Shown here piece by piece: positions 1-11,412 of a stretch of DNA of 64,000 bases; positions within the stretch are counted from its first letter, which is position 1, and each line of letters starts with the position of its first letter. A program made the position numbers and the translations under genes. The stretch is from contig CM029651.1 in the NCBI GenBank assembly GCA_017311315.1, positions 1,630,948 to 1,694,947 of the forward strand, in the 5' to 3' direction. The notes beneath the pieces are model-generated. The model worked only from the letters and a program-made list of their open reading frames with translations. It did no database searches and was not told where the DNA came from. This stretch comes from Dendrocalamus latiflorus (taxonomy: Eukaryota; Streptophyta; Magnoliopsida; Poales; Poaceae).

Positions 1-450
1 AGAATACCAAATCCACTCACATCATAACGGATCCAAGAAGCCGAATCCTCAAATCACAAGGGGCGGCTAGATTTGAATCGGCGACGGAAGGGAGGCGACG
101 AGAACACTTGACAAGCCGAAACACGGCAGTGCCCGAGGAAGTGGGGAACACTGAGAGGAGGCAAGGCGAGTTGAGGCAGTGTGAGGGAGACTCGCTTATG
201 GTAGGGCTGAGCTTGGCAGAGGCGCCGAGAGAGGAGAAGGCAAACCGACTAAACAGAACGCGTGCGGCATAGAATAGAAGAGGAGAGGATAAGAAGGGAG
301 GCGAAACACCATACAACGGCCCAAATGGCACATGCAGCATAGAATAGGAGAGGAGAGGATAATGAGGAAGGTAGAATGATGGGCAATGGGCTGATGGGCC
401 AAGAAACAGACTGATGGGCCAAGAAATGGACTGATAGGCTAGGAAATGGG
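1..450. repeat. Purine-rich repeat DNA with short tandem repeats, no gene
   Basis: No supportable coding region is seen. An imperfect duplication of a block around GCATAGAATAG, followed by a purine-rich stretch, occurs near 267-305 and again near 338-380. At 391-450 a 20-bp unit beginning CTGATGGGCC or CTGATAGGCT is repeated three times, ending next to the hAT element that starts at 457. Open frames here are low in complexity. Confidence 0.5.
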
Positions 451-456
451 CCATGG

Positions 457-976
457 TAGGGATGCAAATGGAGCGGATAATTCCCGTTCGACCGACCGAA
501 GACTCATGGAGCGAATATGAAAGGGGTAAATAGGTATCCAGCACTATTTGTATCTGACTCCGACTCCAAGAAAAAAATATGAAATAAGATACGGGATGAG
601 TGATATCCGTCCATATATATTTGTATGTCAACTAATGTGACGAAGTCTGTTGTGACTTCACTTAGGAACAAGATGACAAATAGGGTGGATTGCCACATCT
701 AAACAGGCGAGGAATACTAAGTGTTCTTTCTTCGATATCTCAACTATTAGTCTCTTCGTGTTCACTCTGATTGCACAATATTATCTAATGTCCTATGCAG
801 GGGTGCAAAAGAAGCAGATAATTTTCGTTCGACAGTCCGAAAGTGTATGGAACAAATATGGAATGGAGAAATGGGTATCCGGCATTATCTGTGTCCAACT
901 CTGACTCCGAGAAAAAAATACAAAATAGGATACAAGATTAACGATATTCGTCCGTATCCACTCCGATTGCACCTTA
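457..976. mobile_element. hAT-type non-autonomous element
   Basis: The left end reads TAGGGATGCAAATGG and the right end, reverse-complemented, reads TAAGGTGCAATCGG. Both resemble hAT termini of the TAGGGNTGNAA type. The flanks GGCCATGG (449-456) and AGCCATGG (977-984) match at 7 of 8 bases, as an old 8-bp target duplication would. A second left-end-like sequence, CAGGGGTGCAAAAG, begins at 799. Both halves share the block TATCCRGCAYTAT...GACTCCGACTCC with the element at 47485-48365, so this is one family, with an internal duplication or nested copy here. No transposase frame is present. Confidence 0.6.
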
Positions 977-1800
977 AGCCATGGACCAAACAGAGAATAA
1001 AAGAAAATTTAAAAAATAATATAAAAGAAAATAAATACCCTCATAAACATAATATCTGAAAACCCGACTAAAACATGAATTATACTAAAGAAAACAGTAA
1101 AATATGATTTATACACATAATGAAAAACCTATAAAATAATAAATCTACAAATACTCCACAAAGATTGTTTCTTCATCTAAAATATAATTAAAAATTTGAA
1201 AATAAATTTCTGGCCTAAAATAATGCAGGGGAAGAGACCATCCGAACGACCACTGAGACAGCTACTTTACAGTCAGGCAAGTGAAGCAAGCTTTTAAGCA
1301 TGCTATGGTACATAAATTATTTTGGTTACAGTTATTTTCTATGATTACCTTGCATCAAAAGTCGTTTTCATAAGAAAAGAGAAATAACCAGGAGAAAGAA
1401 AAACATAATAAGAAAACATAATAGTATGGTGGAGGTAATTACATGCACCAAGGATTGGGAATTGGCTGAAAAGCGATAACAACATCAACTAGAGGATCCT
1501 AAGATCGTGTAGGCATATGCTAACCTCGAACGCATAAACGATCTGGACAATAAGGAGCAGTAGTATGCATGCATGTTGTTGTTATACTCTTTTTCTTACT
1601 TGAGAATCTCACTCTGGGGTGTAAGGTTTTTAACAAAACAGTAACATTGTATCTGTAAACTATTAAAAAAATCCACTTTTCCCCTCAAAATATTTATGTG
1701 CCCATGTCTATACACAATTAATTCAATTTGAACGAGATTTTCAACAAGGAAGCATGAGAGGAATAAAGATGGCCACCGCCATCGTTGCTGCTACCTTTGC
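977..1800. other. AT-rich intergenic DNA, nothing recognised
   Basis: This stretch is strongly AT-rich with scattered A runs. No coding-like frame, terminal inverted repeat or RNA gene was seen. Confidence 0.5.
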
Positions 1801-1810
1801 CATGTATAGT

Positions 1811-2000
1811 TACGTAGGGCTGGGCTCGGGCCAGCACGGCACAACGGTGGTTCGTCGTGCTTTGGGCCATGCCTGGGCCTCGTCGTAGGTGAGGCGGGCT
1901 GGCACATCACAGCACAAAAGGTGTTGCCGGGTCGAGTCGGCATGGCCCGATGCGGCCCGAAGCACACCGGGCCCGTGATGTGCCGGCACAGCACGGCGTA
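1811..2000. repeat. GC-rich GGGCCGGCAC-type repeat (possible hAT remnant)
   Basis: The stretch starts TAGGGCTGGGCTCGGGCC and is full of GGCCCGG, GGGCCG and GCACGGC blocks on both strands, giving open frames that are not gene-like. The TAGGGCTGG opening matches the clearer hAT element at 9508-10057. No matching right end or target duplication was found, so element status is inferred. Confidence 0.35.
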
Positions 2001-2111
2001 AGTTTCAGCTTTGCCAATTAATCCCCTTGTAAGTAAATTATCACTTGGATCGCAACCACACTTTGCTAGTAGGCTCTTTCTGTAGCTTAAACTTTGGCAT
2101 CCAGAGTATTT

Positions 2112-2300
2112 AGGGTAGATTCTTTTCGGCTGTGGCTTATGATTTTTAGCTCTAACGCGAATGTTTATATGAACGAACAGAATACCAATAAACTGCTTCA
2201 AAAAGACCGTTTTGATAAACCACTTCAAAATAGCGACAGAGAAACTGCCATGTTTGTTTGTTCAAAGAAATCTATAAGTCATAAACCGAAAAGAACTAAG
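2112..2300. mobile_element. MITE, family A (TTCTTTTCGGCTGTGGCTTATG ends)
   Basis: The left end reads ATTCTTTTCGGCTGTGGC and the right end GTCATAAACCGAAAAGAAC, so the ends are imperfect inverted repeats about 190 bp apart. The interior carries the hallmark words TTTATATGAACGAA and AACCACTTCAAAAT. Partial relatives occur at about 2640-2790, 3000-3135, 6640-6770, 16330-16490 and 30700-31110. It is non-coding; the superfamily is not certain. Confidence 0.55.
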
Positions 2301-2639
2301 TTATAAGTGGCGGAGCTAGTTAATTGTAAATTTATAGTGGAGTCATTTTTCAATAATTCATGGACTAATAGGTGTAGATTTAAGCTTGTTTGAAAAAAAC
2401 CTGCGAGCTCTATCGTATATAGTATACTTGTTTTTTCCTTTAAATCTGCGGTGCATTTCGTCATAGCGGCTAGATAGCCACAGCACCGTAGGTCACTCAT
2501 ACATCAGAGGCATACGGCCGGTCTTTTGTACATTGTACTCCAACCGACGTCGAGATGAGCGGCAGGGATGCACCCTATACGTCAGAGTTGGTGGCAGTGT
2601 ACAATCGTGGCGCCTGTCCACGTTCGATGGTGGACAAAA

Positions 2640-3135
2640 GTGATTTCATCACCGTCTTAATCGTAGCTTGTAGTTATGGTTGATAATTTTTTATCCTAAT
2701 ATGAGTGATTATATGAATGAATCAAATACCGATAAGTCGTTGTAATAAAACTATCTCAATAAACCGCTTCAAAAAAACTCTACCTTATAAATTGTGTTCT
2801 ATTTACTTGACCAGATAGACAATATGGTACTAAATTATACATACTTTAGAATTTCTAAAGAAAATAGGCCTCAATTCATGGGCCAATGTGTAAGATGGCG
2901 TGGGCTCCGAGCGGGCAGCCTTGCCATGGGCGCTGCAGTTTTGTAGGCCACTAGCATTGATAGGAACGAGTGGGACCCACGGTGTGGAAATTTTTTTGTC
3001 TCAAACAAATAAATGGGATGACTTCTTTGTCGCCATTTTGAAGTGATTTATCGATTTATTGACATTCGATTCGTTCATATAAGCATTTGCGCTAGGGCCA
3101 AAACTATAAGTCACAGCCGAAAAGAACACACCCAA
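2640..3135. repeat. Two partial family A MITE copies
   Basis: Segments near 2640-2790 and 3000-3135 repeat the interior and one end of the element at 2112-2300: the double-cytosine words around AAACCGCTTCAAAA, the ATATGAATGAATCRAAT type core, and CACAGCCGAAAAGAACACAC at the right. They are in opposite orientations and both are truncated. Between them lies unique sequence with no gene. Confidence 0.45.
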
Positions 3136-3199
3136 AGTGCACGCTCCATCATGCAACTATTGCAAGCACGGTCCAACGTTAGTACATTATTTAGCAATT

Positions 3200-4450
3200 C
3201 TAATAAATATGAATTACATTAAGAAATAAATGTGTATATTTATAAAAATATATTATTATATTGTACTTCGGAAGGATACATCAGTGTAGACCGGTCTAAC
3301 CGAAATGGCATCTCGACAACTTTGGTTCAAAGGTGATATTAGGATGTCTGATCTTCACGACGTAGGATCGATGATGATAACTTGGATTCGTGCAACCTGA
3401 CGAATCGATGGCGCCAACCACATTAGAACAGCAACCTGCGACAAAAGAATTCGCCCAAACACACGCTCCTGATCCTGCCTACCCGACAACACAAGTAGAC
3501 GTGTCGTCGTTCATGCAAATCACAAGGAAACACAAGAACAACGAAGGTATTCTCAAGAAAATTGCCCAATTTCCAAAAGGCAACGCATATCATCAACCCA
3601 AGAATAAGCAATATTGGCTATCTAGAAAATAATGTGGTCTCTCCCCAAATGGTTACGTGTTACAAGGCTTTATATAGCCCTTTGGAAGGGTCCACAGTAC
3701 TCCTAATCATGTACGACTCAACCTTATATTGTATTAGACTCGAACTCTCATAAAAAAGAAACTAAAATAAAAATAAGATAAAAAAATCCATGACGTTTCT
3801 AAAGATGGAGTCCCTTCCATTACAAGTCATGATCAGTGAAGCGGTCAATGAAGCCGTGGTCGAAGATGTTGTCGACAAGCTGTGGTCGGTGAAGCGGTTG
3901 AAGGCACCATGGTTGAAAGCAACGTGGTCAAAGGCACCATGGTCGTAGGTACCGTGGTCGAAAGCATTGTGGTCAAAGGCACCGTGGTCGTAAGCACCAT
4001 GGTCGAAAGCAACAGTAGTCCGAACATCATTGAAGCAATTTGACTGTCCGAGGACGATTGAAAGGTGTCAACTGTATCTGAAATCATTCGGCCTTATCTG
4101 GAAGTTGTTTTTGATGCCGATTGGACTGGTTCGAACGTCCTAAGTGAATTCATGAGTTTGGTTGAACCTGCAGACGATCCAGCTTTGCCTTGATTGTTTG
4201 GACTTATCTCCCTTTGCTTGGCGTCCATGAGTTTCTTCTCCATTGTTTTGACTCCAAAAGCTTCACAACATTTAAACTTGAGAGTGCACAAAATATTTGT
4301 ATGAGGTAGTATCCAGTTCTCACTTAAATTAAAATCAAATTCAACTAGGAGCGACTTCACCTGTTGATTAATCTTTTTAGCTCGTGCTCGCGTAAATGGT
4401 CCAATCGGGATGTCCTCATCAAAAGGCATTAACTGCATCACTGTGGTCAT
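3200..4450 (-). mobile_element. Decayed Ty3/gypsy 3' end with LTR-like sequence
   Basis: On the minus strand from 4450 to about 4300 the frame contains PIGPFTRARAKKINQQVKSL. This is the C-terminal tail typical of grass gypsy polyproteins and closely resembles the [12 protein letters not shown] tail of the intact pol at 52509-54774. Further along the same strand, near 3670-3690, GGGCTATATAAAGCC is a good TATA box, as expected in the U3 of a 3' LTR. Between them, 3857-4020 is an imperfect tandem array of units such as CACCATGGTCGAAAGCA. LTR borders were not found. The element is old and not functional. Confidence 0.5.
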
Positions 4451-4469
4451 TGGTTACCAGTGTAGTTAA

Positions 4470-6010
4470 CAAAGCCGGTATCCTTCTCAAAAACCGCTCG
4501 GTTTAAATGAAACTGGCCGGTTTAACGGTTCATCTAAAAATTGGTCAGTTCACTCGGTTTTTCAGTCCAACTGTGTGAATGGTCTTTGATCCAAACCGAC
4601 CCAGTTTTTCCCGGTTCAACTGGTGGTCCAATCTCACACGGTCACACCGAGCCCGCCGATTGGGCCCTCGCCGCCGCTAGGCCTAAGCGGCTGAGCATGA
4701 GGCAGCAAATCGGTCGTCGCCCTACGGCCCTAGTTGTCACCTCGTCGTGCTGGTTGTCATACTCGCCGTCGCCGAGCCTAAGAGACTGAGGCAGCAAATC
4801 ATGGCACCCCTTGGCCGACAGCCCCCTTGGCTGGCACCCCTAGCCCCCTTGGTTGACGCCCCCTTGGCTAGTTGGCCAGCGCCCCAGCCCCCTTGGCCAG
4901 CCACCCCAGACTCCATTAAGGTAACTACTTTGAGTGCTTTCTTCCACATTTAGATGATTATATCTAAGCTTGCATTTGCTAGCTAGCAGTTGTCTTGTCA
5001 TTGATATTTTGAAACTTTAGTGCTTTACTTTCTAGGTTCATCTTTGAAAAAATTATAATCCAATAAATCTAACGATTCTGGACATCAACTTGAATGTGCC
5101 ACTGTCTAGTCATATACTCATATCCACGCCGGTGCTAGTTATAATAATCTTTATGCAACTAAATCAATATTGCATTCAAAGGAGAACAATCACAAATTTG
5201 TGTATTAGAACAGTCCCAAATTTGTGTATTAGATACTTAGGATAAGAGGGTCATATCATCATTGTGAAATGTGAATACTATTTGTTTTCGTAGTTTCAGA
5301 CTAGTTTGTAGGTTGAGGCCTACAAAAAATACATAATGCATAATGGGAAGTTCAGGTGGAGAAAACTCACTGTCAATTGATCTCGTTTTATGTGTATTTA
5401 GGTTAGATTTAGGTTCTTAGTTAAATCAACACTTATGTCATTATGTGATAGTCATTTTCTGTCGTTTGCTACTAAACAATTGCAGAACAGCCATCAGCCA
5501 TTGGTTAGTCTAGATGTTGTGCTGAATACAAAGCATCAAATGAATGTTGAAGGGATATTTTTCACTTTAGTACTATTCCCATATAACTGGTACCTACACT
5601 TGTCATTATCAATATACAATTTTAGTTTGATTGGGATATATGACTGATTTCTTATACTGATTGTAAGCTTAGTTATAATTTCTACCTTCCAAGAGCTACT
5701 CCAACGTTTGTTAATCTGACTTGACAAGTGGAGATGAGAACAAAGTTTTTGCTCCCTTTTGCAAGCTTTATACCAGAATTATATGTTCCTTTTTTTTTGT
5801 TTTATGAACTTTGCTTGCTAGCATAAGAGGATTAAGAGCCAGATTTCCTTCCTGGCAACTAGGAATTTATGCTTTTAAATATGCACTCTGATCTGTTGAG
5901 AATCTAAGGATGAAAAGCTAAGACAACTGACACTGCATCTACAGTGCAGAGCTAAACGAACCAGCAGTTCACCGGTCGAGCCGGTGGGATCACCGGTTTA
6001 ATCATAAGTC
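4470..6010. mobile_element. Possible hAT-like element with CCGGTTTAA ends
   Basis: The left part (4470-4640) is rich in CGGTTTAA, CCGGTTCAAC and similar words. The right part (5965-6002) has CACCGGTCGAGCCGG and CACCGGTTTAAT in the opposite sense. This arrangement is common at degenerate hAT or Mutator-like ends. Between them, 4650-4920 is GC-rich and contains a twice-repeated word ending TGAGGCAGCAAATC plus CCCCTTGGC repeats; the rest is AT-rich. No transposase and no target duplication were found. Confidence 0.3.
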
Positions 6011-6168
6011 CGAAGTAGCTGGCGTACAAAAATGTGGTTAAGACGTACGCTTGGACCTGACTGAACATTTCACCAACCGTTCCAGCAACGCGAGTACGCA
6101 ACGCGATGCAGTTCACAGCCTTCTCCTGTCTCCTCTACTCTCCTATTGTCTTCTCCACAAGGCACGCA

Positions 6169-6381
6169 CAGGGGCGGACTTAGGACTAAAATTGAGTGGA
6201 GGCATACTGCTACGCGTAGCTGAGAAGGCACTGCTGGCCTGCCAGCTGCCGCACTGAGCCACTGGGGGCCTGCTGAGTTGCAGACTGGGGCCCATATGGA
6301 TTAAATCTAGGGAGTATACGTGATTAACAAAATTGACTGGGGGCCAAAACCCCCACTACTCAAACTGTGCGTCCGCCCCTG
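6169..6381. mobile_element. hAT MITE with 8-bp target duplication
   Basis: The termini are CAGGGGCGGACTTAGG on the left and GTGCGTCCGCCCCTG on the right, inverted relative to each other. The 8-bp flank GGCACGCA occurs exactly at 6161-6168 and 6382-6389. Length is 213 bp with no coding capacity. The CAGNGGCGGA terminus is shared with the MITE at 33877-34053. Confidence 0.85.
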
Positions 6382-6639
6382 GGCACGCATACACTCACAC
6401 GCGCACACATCTACGAAACTACCTGCCTGTAGACAGCCCGGTGTTAGCGGGCGTTGGAATCGCAATTACAACTGACAGGAGAGCTCGATCGCCTGGTTTG
6501 CTTTGCAAGCAGGGCACAATTAATACTAAGAGCCTATGTCTGTCTTCAACACAACTGCTCCAGTTAAGGATACCAGAAGAAACAACTAGGAATGTAGATT
6601 AGGACACATTGGCCCCATTCTTCTTAGCTTATTGTTTCT

Positions 6640-6775
6640 CTAGAATAAACAAACTCTATCGTTTCTTCGCTGTCGTTTCAAAGCAACTTATCGGTATTCA
6701 GTTTATTTATATAAATATTTACATTAGAGTTAAAAATTATTAATCGTAGCTGAAAAGATTACACGTATTAATTGA
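6640..6775. repeat. Partial family A MITE
   Basis: Contains TAAACAAACTCTATCGTTTC, CAAAGCAACTTATCGGTATT and a TTATATAAATATTTACATTA core equivalent to the family A element at 2112-2300, in reverse orientation. Ends are eroded. Confidence 0.4.
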
Positions 6776-7143
6776 TGGATTTGTTTTGCGCGTGCTTGCG
6801 CGTGTGATGTCCCAACAACCGAGCATGCCATTAGCTTGATTAGTTATAAGACCAAAGAGCCCACCCACTAATCCGGCCCTCACATTCATCGATACTTTTT
6901 TTTTTCTGTATATTCATTGCGTGGCGATCGATGTGCCGAGAGCAGAGGGGACGCGGCCGTATTTGCTTCGACGGATAGGTAGAGTGGCCTCGTCGACCGA
7001 AAACGGACGCTGCTGTTGACTGCTGACTGTCCTAGCACTAACTGTTTCTATTCATATTAATCCTGACAAATTAGTGGGCAAATTGATTGGTCACTCGCCA
7101 CTGTCAGTTTCCCCAGAGCCAGAGACGTCTAGCTCCCAAATAT

Positions 7144-7420
7144 GGCCCTGATCAACTCGGTTTCGGCTTCTGACTTATTTTTCACTATTCATAAGTTTCG
7201 TTTTTTTTGAACTTTTGGCTTTTTGTTGAGCTTTTTTGCCGGTTCTTTTTTTTCCCGTATTTGTTTGTATTATACGTAATGGGCTAACATATTTTTTATA
7301 TTTTTAAATTTTTTTAAATTTAATTATGCTAAATAAGCCTCTGTCAGCTACAGTGCTTTTTTCAGCCAGCTACAGTGTTTTTAGCCATAAGCCATGAGCT
7401 TTTCAGCTGAACCGATCACC
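7144..7420. mobile_element. MITE, family B (GGCCCTG ends)
   Basis: Starts GGCCCTGATC and follows the reverse complement of the complete copy at 34518-34802 along its whole length: CGGTTTCGGCTTCTGA, TTGCCGGTTCTTTTT, CGTATTTGTTTGTATTATACG, AATTTAATTATGCTAAATAA and a closing AGCTTTTCAGCTGAACCG. About 275 bp, non-coding, T-rich on the plus strand. Confidence 0.6.
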
Positions 7421-7599
7421 ACTAGCCTTGCTCTTCTTCTTCCTGAAACTGTTGGATGGTGTACCTGCGCAACCCGGCGTCGTCGGTTATTACGACGTGT
7501 GCGGATGATGTAATACGTGTCGTGAACCGTGTGTTGTATATTGCAGAAAGTGCTGTAATTCAGTTGTCCCAATCACAAAAGAATCTGGCTTGAGTGACT

Positions 7600-7830
7600 T
7601 CTAGTTTACTATTTCTCAATTTCGTTTTTTTGACTTTTTATTTTTTTATTTTTTCATATTCGTTTGTATTATTTATTATGGATTAACCTATTTTTTTTTT
7701 TTCTAATTTTTAAATTTTAATTACGTTAAATAAGCCACTATCAGCTATAGTACCAAATAAATCAGCTATAATGTAAATTAAGATATAAATCAACTTATTT
7801 TAACCAAACTAAACGGCTCCTTAAGTTTGT
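7600..7830. mobile_element. MITE, family B, partial
   Basis: Repeats the right two-thirds of the family B element (CATATTCGTTTGTATTATTT, then a GATTAACCTA core, then TTACGTTAAATAAGCCACTA and TCAGCTATAGTACC) just 200 bp downstream of another copy. The left end is missing. Confidence 0.5.
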
Positions 7831-9230
7831 TTCTTCTTTTTTTTAAAAATGGTGCATTGTCGCCATAACAGATGCTCTTCTTTTCCCCGAGCAAGCAAAG
7901 GTTCGACCTACCTGTGGTCTGCCAGGTGTATGTATGGATTGACACTGACAGAGTATGAGAATCTCTTTCTCCCCCTCTCCTTTTTCGCTGCCAGGTATAT
8001 CTCATTGCAGCTTCGGTTTGAAGATCAGTTGGAGTTGTGGGGAAGTTGGTGTGTAGTTACCATAGGAAAGGGTGAATGATGTTTTTCACTTTTCCCCATA
8101 CTTTTATACTGCTACTTTTTCATGAAAGTGAAAAAAAGGAGAGCAAATCTTGCTCTGCTTTCTAGATAGGAGATCTGCAGATCACGTTAACCAGGTAGCT
8201 TAGTGCACTCTGAAAAAGATGATAGCAGCATGCGCATAGATACACACGCTGCCTGCAAACGATGTGGAGAGCACGCAATGCGACGCTGATGTGATTTTGT
8301 ACTAGACATTCATTCTGTAATGTTTACAGGTCCATTACAACCAACGCCACTTTAATTCGGCCATGGAATGCTTCCCTTCGTCCTAGCCACTGCGATGTGT
8401 TTCCTTCTGTCGAGTCCAACTGAACTGGTGTGACGATGAACAATTGCACACTATCAGGTTCAGAGAGCCAGCTGAAATTAATATGTTTTCTCTCGATGCT
8501 CGCTGGCTACAGTCTAGAGCAGTTGTTTCCCAGATACCGCCGCCGTTCAATGTTCGTCGTACGTTCATGTGAGTGGACATGGATACAGGATTCATATACA
8601 TTTCCATTCCCTTTTGGATCTTGTAACGACACTGTAGTAAATTGACAATGGTGTGGAGTGCGAGGCTCCCGTTTGTATACACGACAGCACGGTGGCATGG
8701 GACACAGCATTGATCAGAACCAAATTCAAAGATGCCTTGTGCATTGCCAGATCAGACCAAGCAAAAAGAACGAGAAAAAGGAGAGTTGCATTCCAACGCA
8801 GAATGGCTCGCACTAGTGGTCGAATGGACGCACCAGGGAGCAGGGACTCCGGGTCCGGATAATCAGGCCGCTCTAAACAGTTGCTATTTTTTTTGCTTCC
8901 GGTTTATTTAAATCAGAAGCTATTTGAGCACGTCGGTTTCAAATTTTAGTTTATTTTAAGCTTTTTATTTCTTTACATTGTCTGTAACGATGTAACTTTT
9001 TTTTATTTTTTTTGAACAACTCAGTAAAAGTTAACAACAGTTACAGTATCACTTCAACAAAAAATCAATAGCCAAAGCAATAAACCAAAGCTTAATTTTC
9101 TTTTAATTTCAGAGCGATTCGACCTATATCCATGTGTGGTGTGTTTCCTTTCCTTCTTGCGCAACAGACCTTGAACTGACCTGACTGCGGCTGTCTGCCT
9201 GTTTCAGCCTTCAGGCTGGGGAGTAGTAAA
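7831..9230. other. Intergenic DNA, no gene supported
   Basis: Short open frames occur on both strands, but none shows a recognisable domain, biased codon use or splice pattern. No inverted-repeat pair or RNA gene was identified. Confidence 0.4.
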
Positions 9231-9507
9231 AGCAAACAAAGCTGCAGGATTCAGAGACTGCAACGACACGCTAAACGATGAGGCTACGGCAGTGCTCCAA
9301 GCTGGCTCGGGGAACGCGTTTTGGGTTTTGTTTGGGCCTCTCATTCAATCGGTCCGGATTGGACTTTGTTGGGCCGGGCCGGACCGGGAAAAGGCTCGGC
9401 CCGGTCCAGCCACCCAATATCGCAACACCACCAATGGCACAACCTCCGTCACCTTTTGTTCCGCTCGGCTCAGCCACGCCACTAATAACATTTTGTTTGT
9501 ATGAAGG

Positions 9508-10057
9508 TAGGGCTGGACGAAAAACTCGAAGCTCGTTAGCTCGCTCGGCTCGTGGCTGGCTCGGCTCGGCTCGGCTCGTTAGGATAACGAGTCGAGCCGA
9601 GCCAAGATTTTAGCTCGTTAGCTATAACGAGCCAACTCGAGCCAGCTCGCGAGCCGCTCACGAGCCAAACGAGCCATGCTTCCAGGAATTTAGATATGCA
9701 TATGCTGCTTCCATGGACCTAATTTGTACTCTATTGCATGTGTTAATGTGTAAATTTGTACTCTATTGTACCCAAACGAGCCATGCATGTATTAATTTGT
9801 ACTCTATTGTACCCAAACGAGCCTAACGAGCCAAACGAGCCTAACGAGCCAAACTTCCATGGATGAATATATGATGGAGATATTTTTTTGCCCTGGCTCA
9901 CGAGCCAAACGAGCTAACTCGAGCTTTTTGTCGAGCCGAACCGAGCTGGCTTTTTAGCTCGTTAGTTATAACGAGCCAGCTCGAGCCAGCTCGTTATCTA
10001 CCGAGCCAGACCGAGCCGAGCCGAGCCGAGCCGAGCCAGCTCGTTATCCAGCCCTAT
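9508..10057. mobile_element. hAT element rich in CTCGGCTCG/CGAGCCGAG palindromes
   Basis: Starts TAGGGCTGGACGAAAA and ends GTTATCCAGCCCTAT, an inverted pair. TATGAAGG flanks it at 9500-9507 and 10058-10065, an exact 8-bp duplication. The interior is built from GAGCC, CTCGTTAG and TAACGAGCC words on both strands (for example near 9550-9600 and 9955-10030), so a transcript or single strand could fold into a long stem. No transposase. Confidence 0.8.
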
Positions 10058-10210
10058 TATGAAGGTTTTTCCTGCGGATATCAAACCCCACGCGTTTCTC
10101 ACGTACCACCCCGCGTGCTGACACATATATAGGAGAGAATTCGTGCGGCGATCGGGGATGCCGTGACATGTGGCCACGCGGCACCAGGCTGCTGCCTCGC
10201 CACGCTAGAG

Positions 10211-10497
10211 CTCAGGGTGCCGCTCGGTTAGTCTGAAATAAGCTATTTTATAGTTGAAATTGTATTATAACTAACTAAAAATTACACTATACCTAATGAT
10301 GACTTATTTAGCGTAACTAAATTTAAAAAAATTAAAATGGAGAAACAGGTCAGCCCATCACGAACAACGCAAACGGATACAGGAAAAAAAAGAACCAGCA
10401 AAAAAGCTAGAAAAACTAAAAAGCTAGTAAAAGACAAAATTTATTAATAGTGAAAAATAACTCAGAAGTCAGAAATTGAAGCCGAAATGAGCGGAGT
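10211..10497. mobile_element. MITE, family B
   Basis: Same orientation as the copy at 34518-34802: GCTCGGTTAGTCTGAAATAAG at the left, then GATGACTTATTTAGCGTAAC, AGAACCAGCAAAAAAGCTAG and GAAGCCGAAATGAGC at the right. Non-coding. Confidence 0.55.
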
Positions 10498-10519
10498 CTA
10501 GATCTTCCTTTTTCTTAAG

Positions 10520-11195
10520 AGAGTTATGCCGACAACATATCTTTCTTACGTCGTCCCTCTCTTTCCTCTTTCTTTTCTTGAAACGTTGTCGCTCCCCTCC
10601 CCTTCCTCTCTTCTCCTGCTCTGGCACTGGTCGTCATCCTCCTCTCCCTCTCTCTTCTTCGTACTCCTCGCCCTCCCCGTCTTCTTCTCCGGTGTCGACC
10701 GTAGCTCCACATTTCTCCTCCGCCTCCCTCGCCCCCTCCTCCATCACCAGCGGCCAACGACAACCCCGTAGTCTCACCGTGCCGCCCTCTCCCGTCGTCC
10801 CTACCCCATCCAACCTAAAATTTACCGCGCCACTGCCTCATCATGCCACCCTCATCGGAGACAGAGTTATACCGTCGAATCGTAACAAACGAGTATACCG
10901 TTTCTCGATTTTTCTCTTTTCTTAAACAAAGAGTTTGTCACAAGGAAGGAAAATACAAACAACAGCCCAAACTACAGAAACACCACAAAAACATCAAGGC
11001 AAACATTTCAACACCCTAAACTGCAAAGCAATTCTACAAGATTAATATTATATATAAAGAGAATTACGACGTAGAATAGCCTTGCTGTCGCGCTATCGCG
11101 ATGTTAGCTACTTCAAACAAGATGTATTTAAAAATAAAATAGTATTTATTAATAACAAAGAGAAAAAGAAACAATTAGCACAAGTTCCTGAGCAC
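10520..11195. other. CT-rich low-complexity DNA, no gene supported
   Basis: 10520-10830 is C/T-rich on the plus strand and reads as serine/proline/leucine in several frames; this is compositional. 10920-11195 is AT-rich and featureless. It abuts the left target duplication of the Pack-MULE. Confidence 0.4.
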
Positions 11196-11207
11196 TCTCG
11201 CCCTGTC

Positions 11208-11352
11208 GAGTTTTTTGCTATTATGGTACTTTCTAAGTTGGGCTTCGACGAAACGGTATCTACGTCGTGGGCTTCTCTAAAATAGTACTCTTGTACTTAA
11301 GACTTCTCTCAAATAGTATTCTCAGAGATTTTAACTCAAATAATTTGATTTT
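11208..11352 (+). repeat. Left terminal inverted repeat of the Pack-MULE
   Basis: Matches the reverse complement of 12051-12208 nearly base for base over GAGTTTTTTGCTATTATGG, TTGGGCTTCGACGAAACGG, TACGTCGTGGGCTTCTCTAA and ACTCAAATAATTTGATTT. A short internal echo (AGTATTCTCAGGGATTTTCG) is repeated just inside it at about 11375-11400. Confidence 0.9.
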
Positions 11353-11412
11353 CGAATTTGTACTCTCCAAATAAATAGTATTCTCAGGGATTTTCGAATT
11401 TGTAACCCGTAG

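Noticed and set aside
3390..3632. 80-codon plus frame
   Set aside because: No recognisable domain, and it lies over LTR-like sequence of the decayed gypsy element.
10520..10930. Ser/Pro/Leu-rich open frames
   Set aside because: Low-complexity CT-rich DNA with open frames in several registers.
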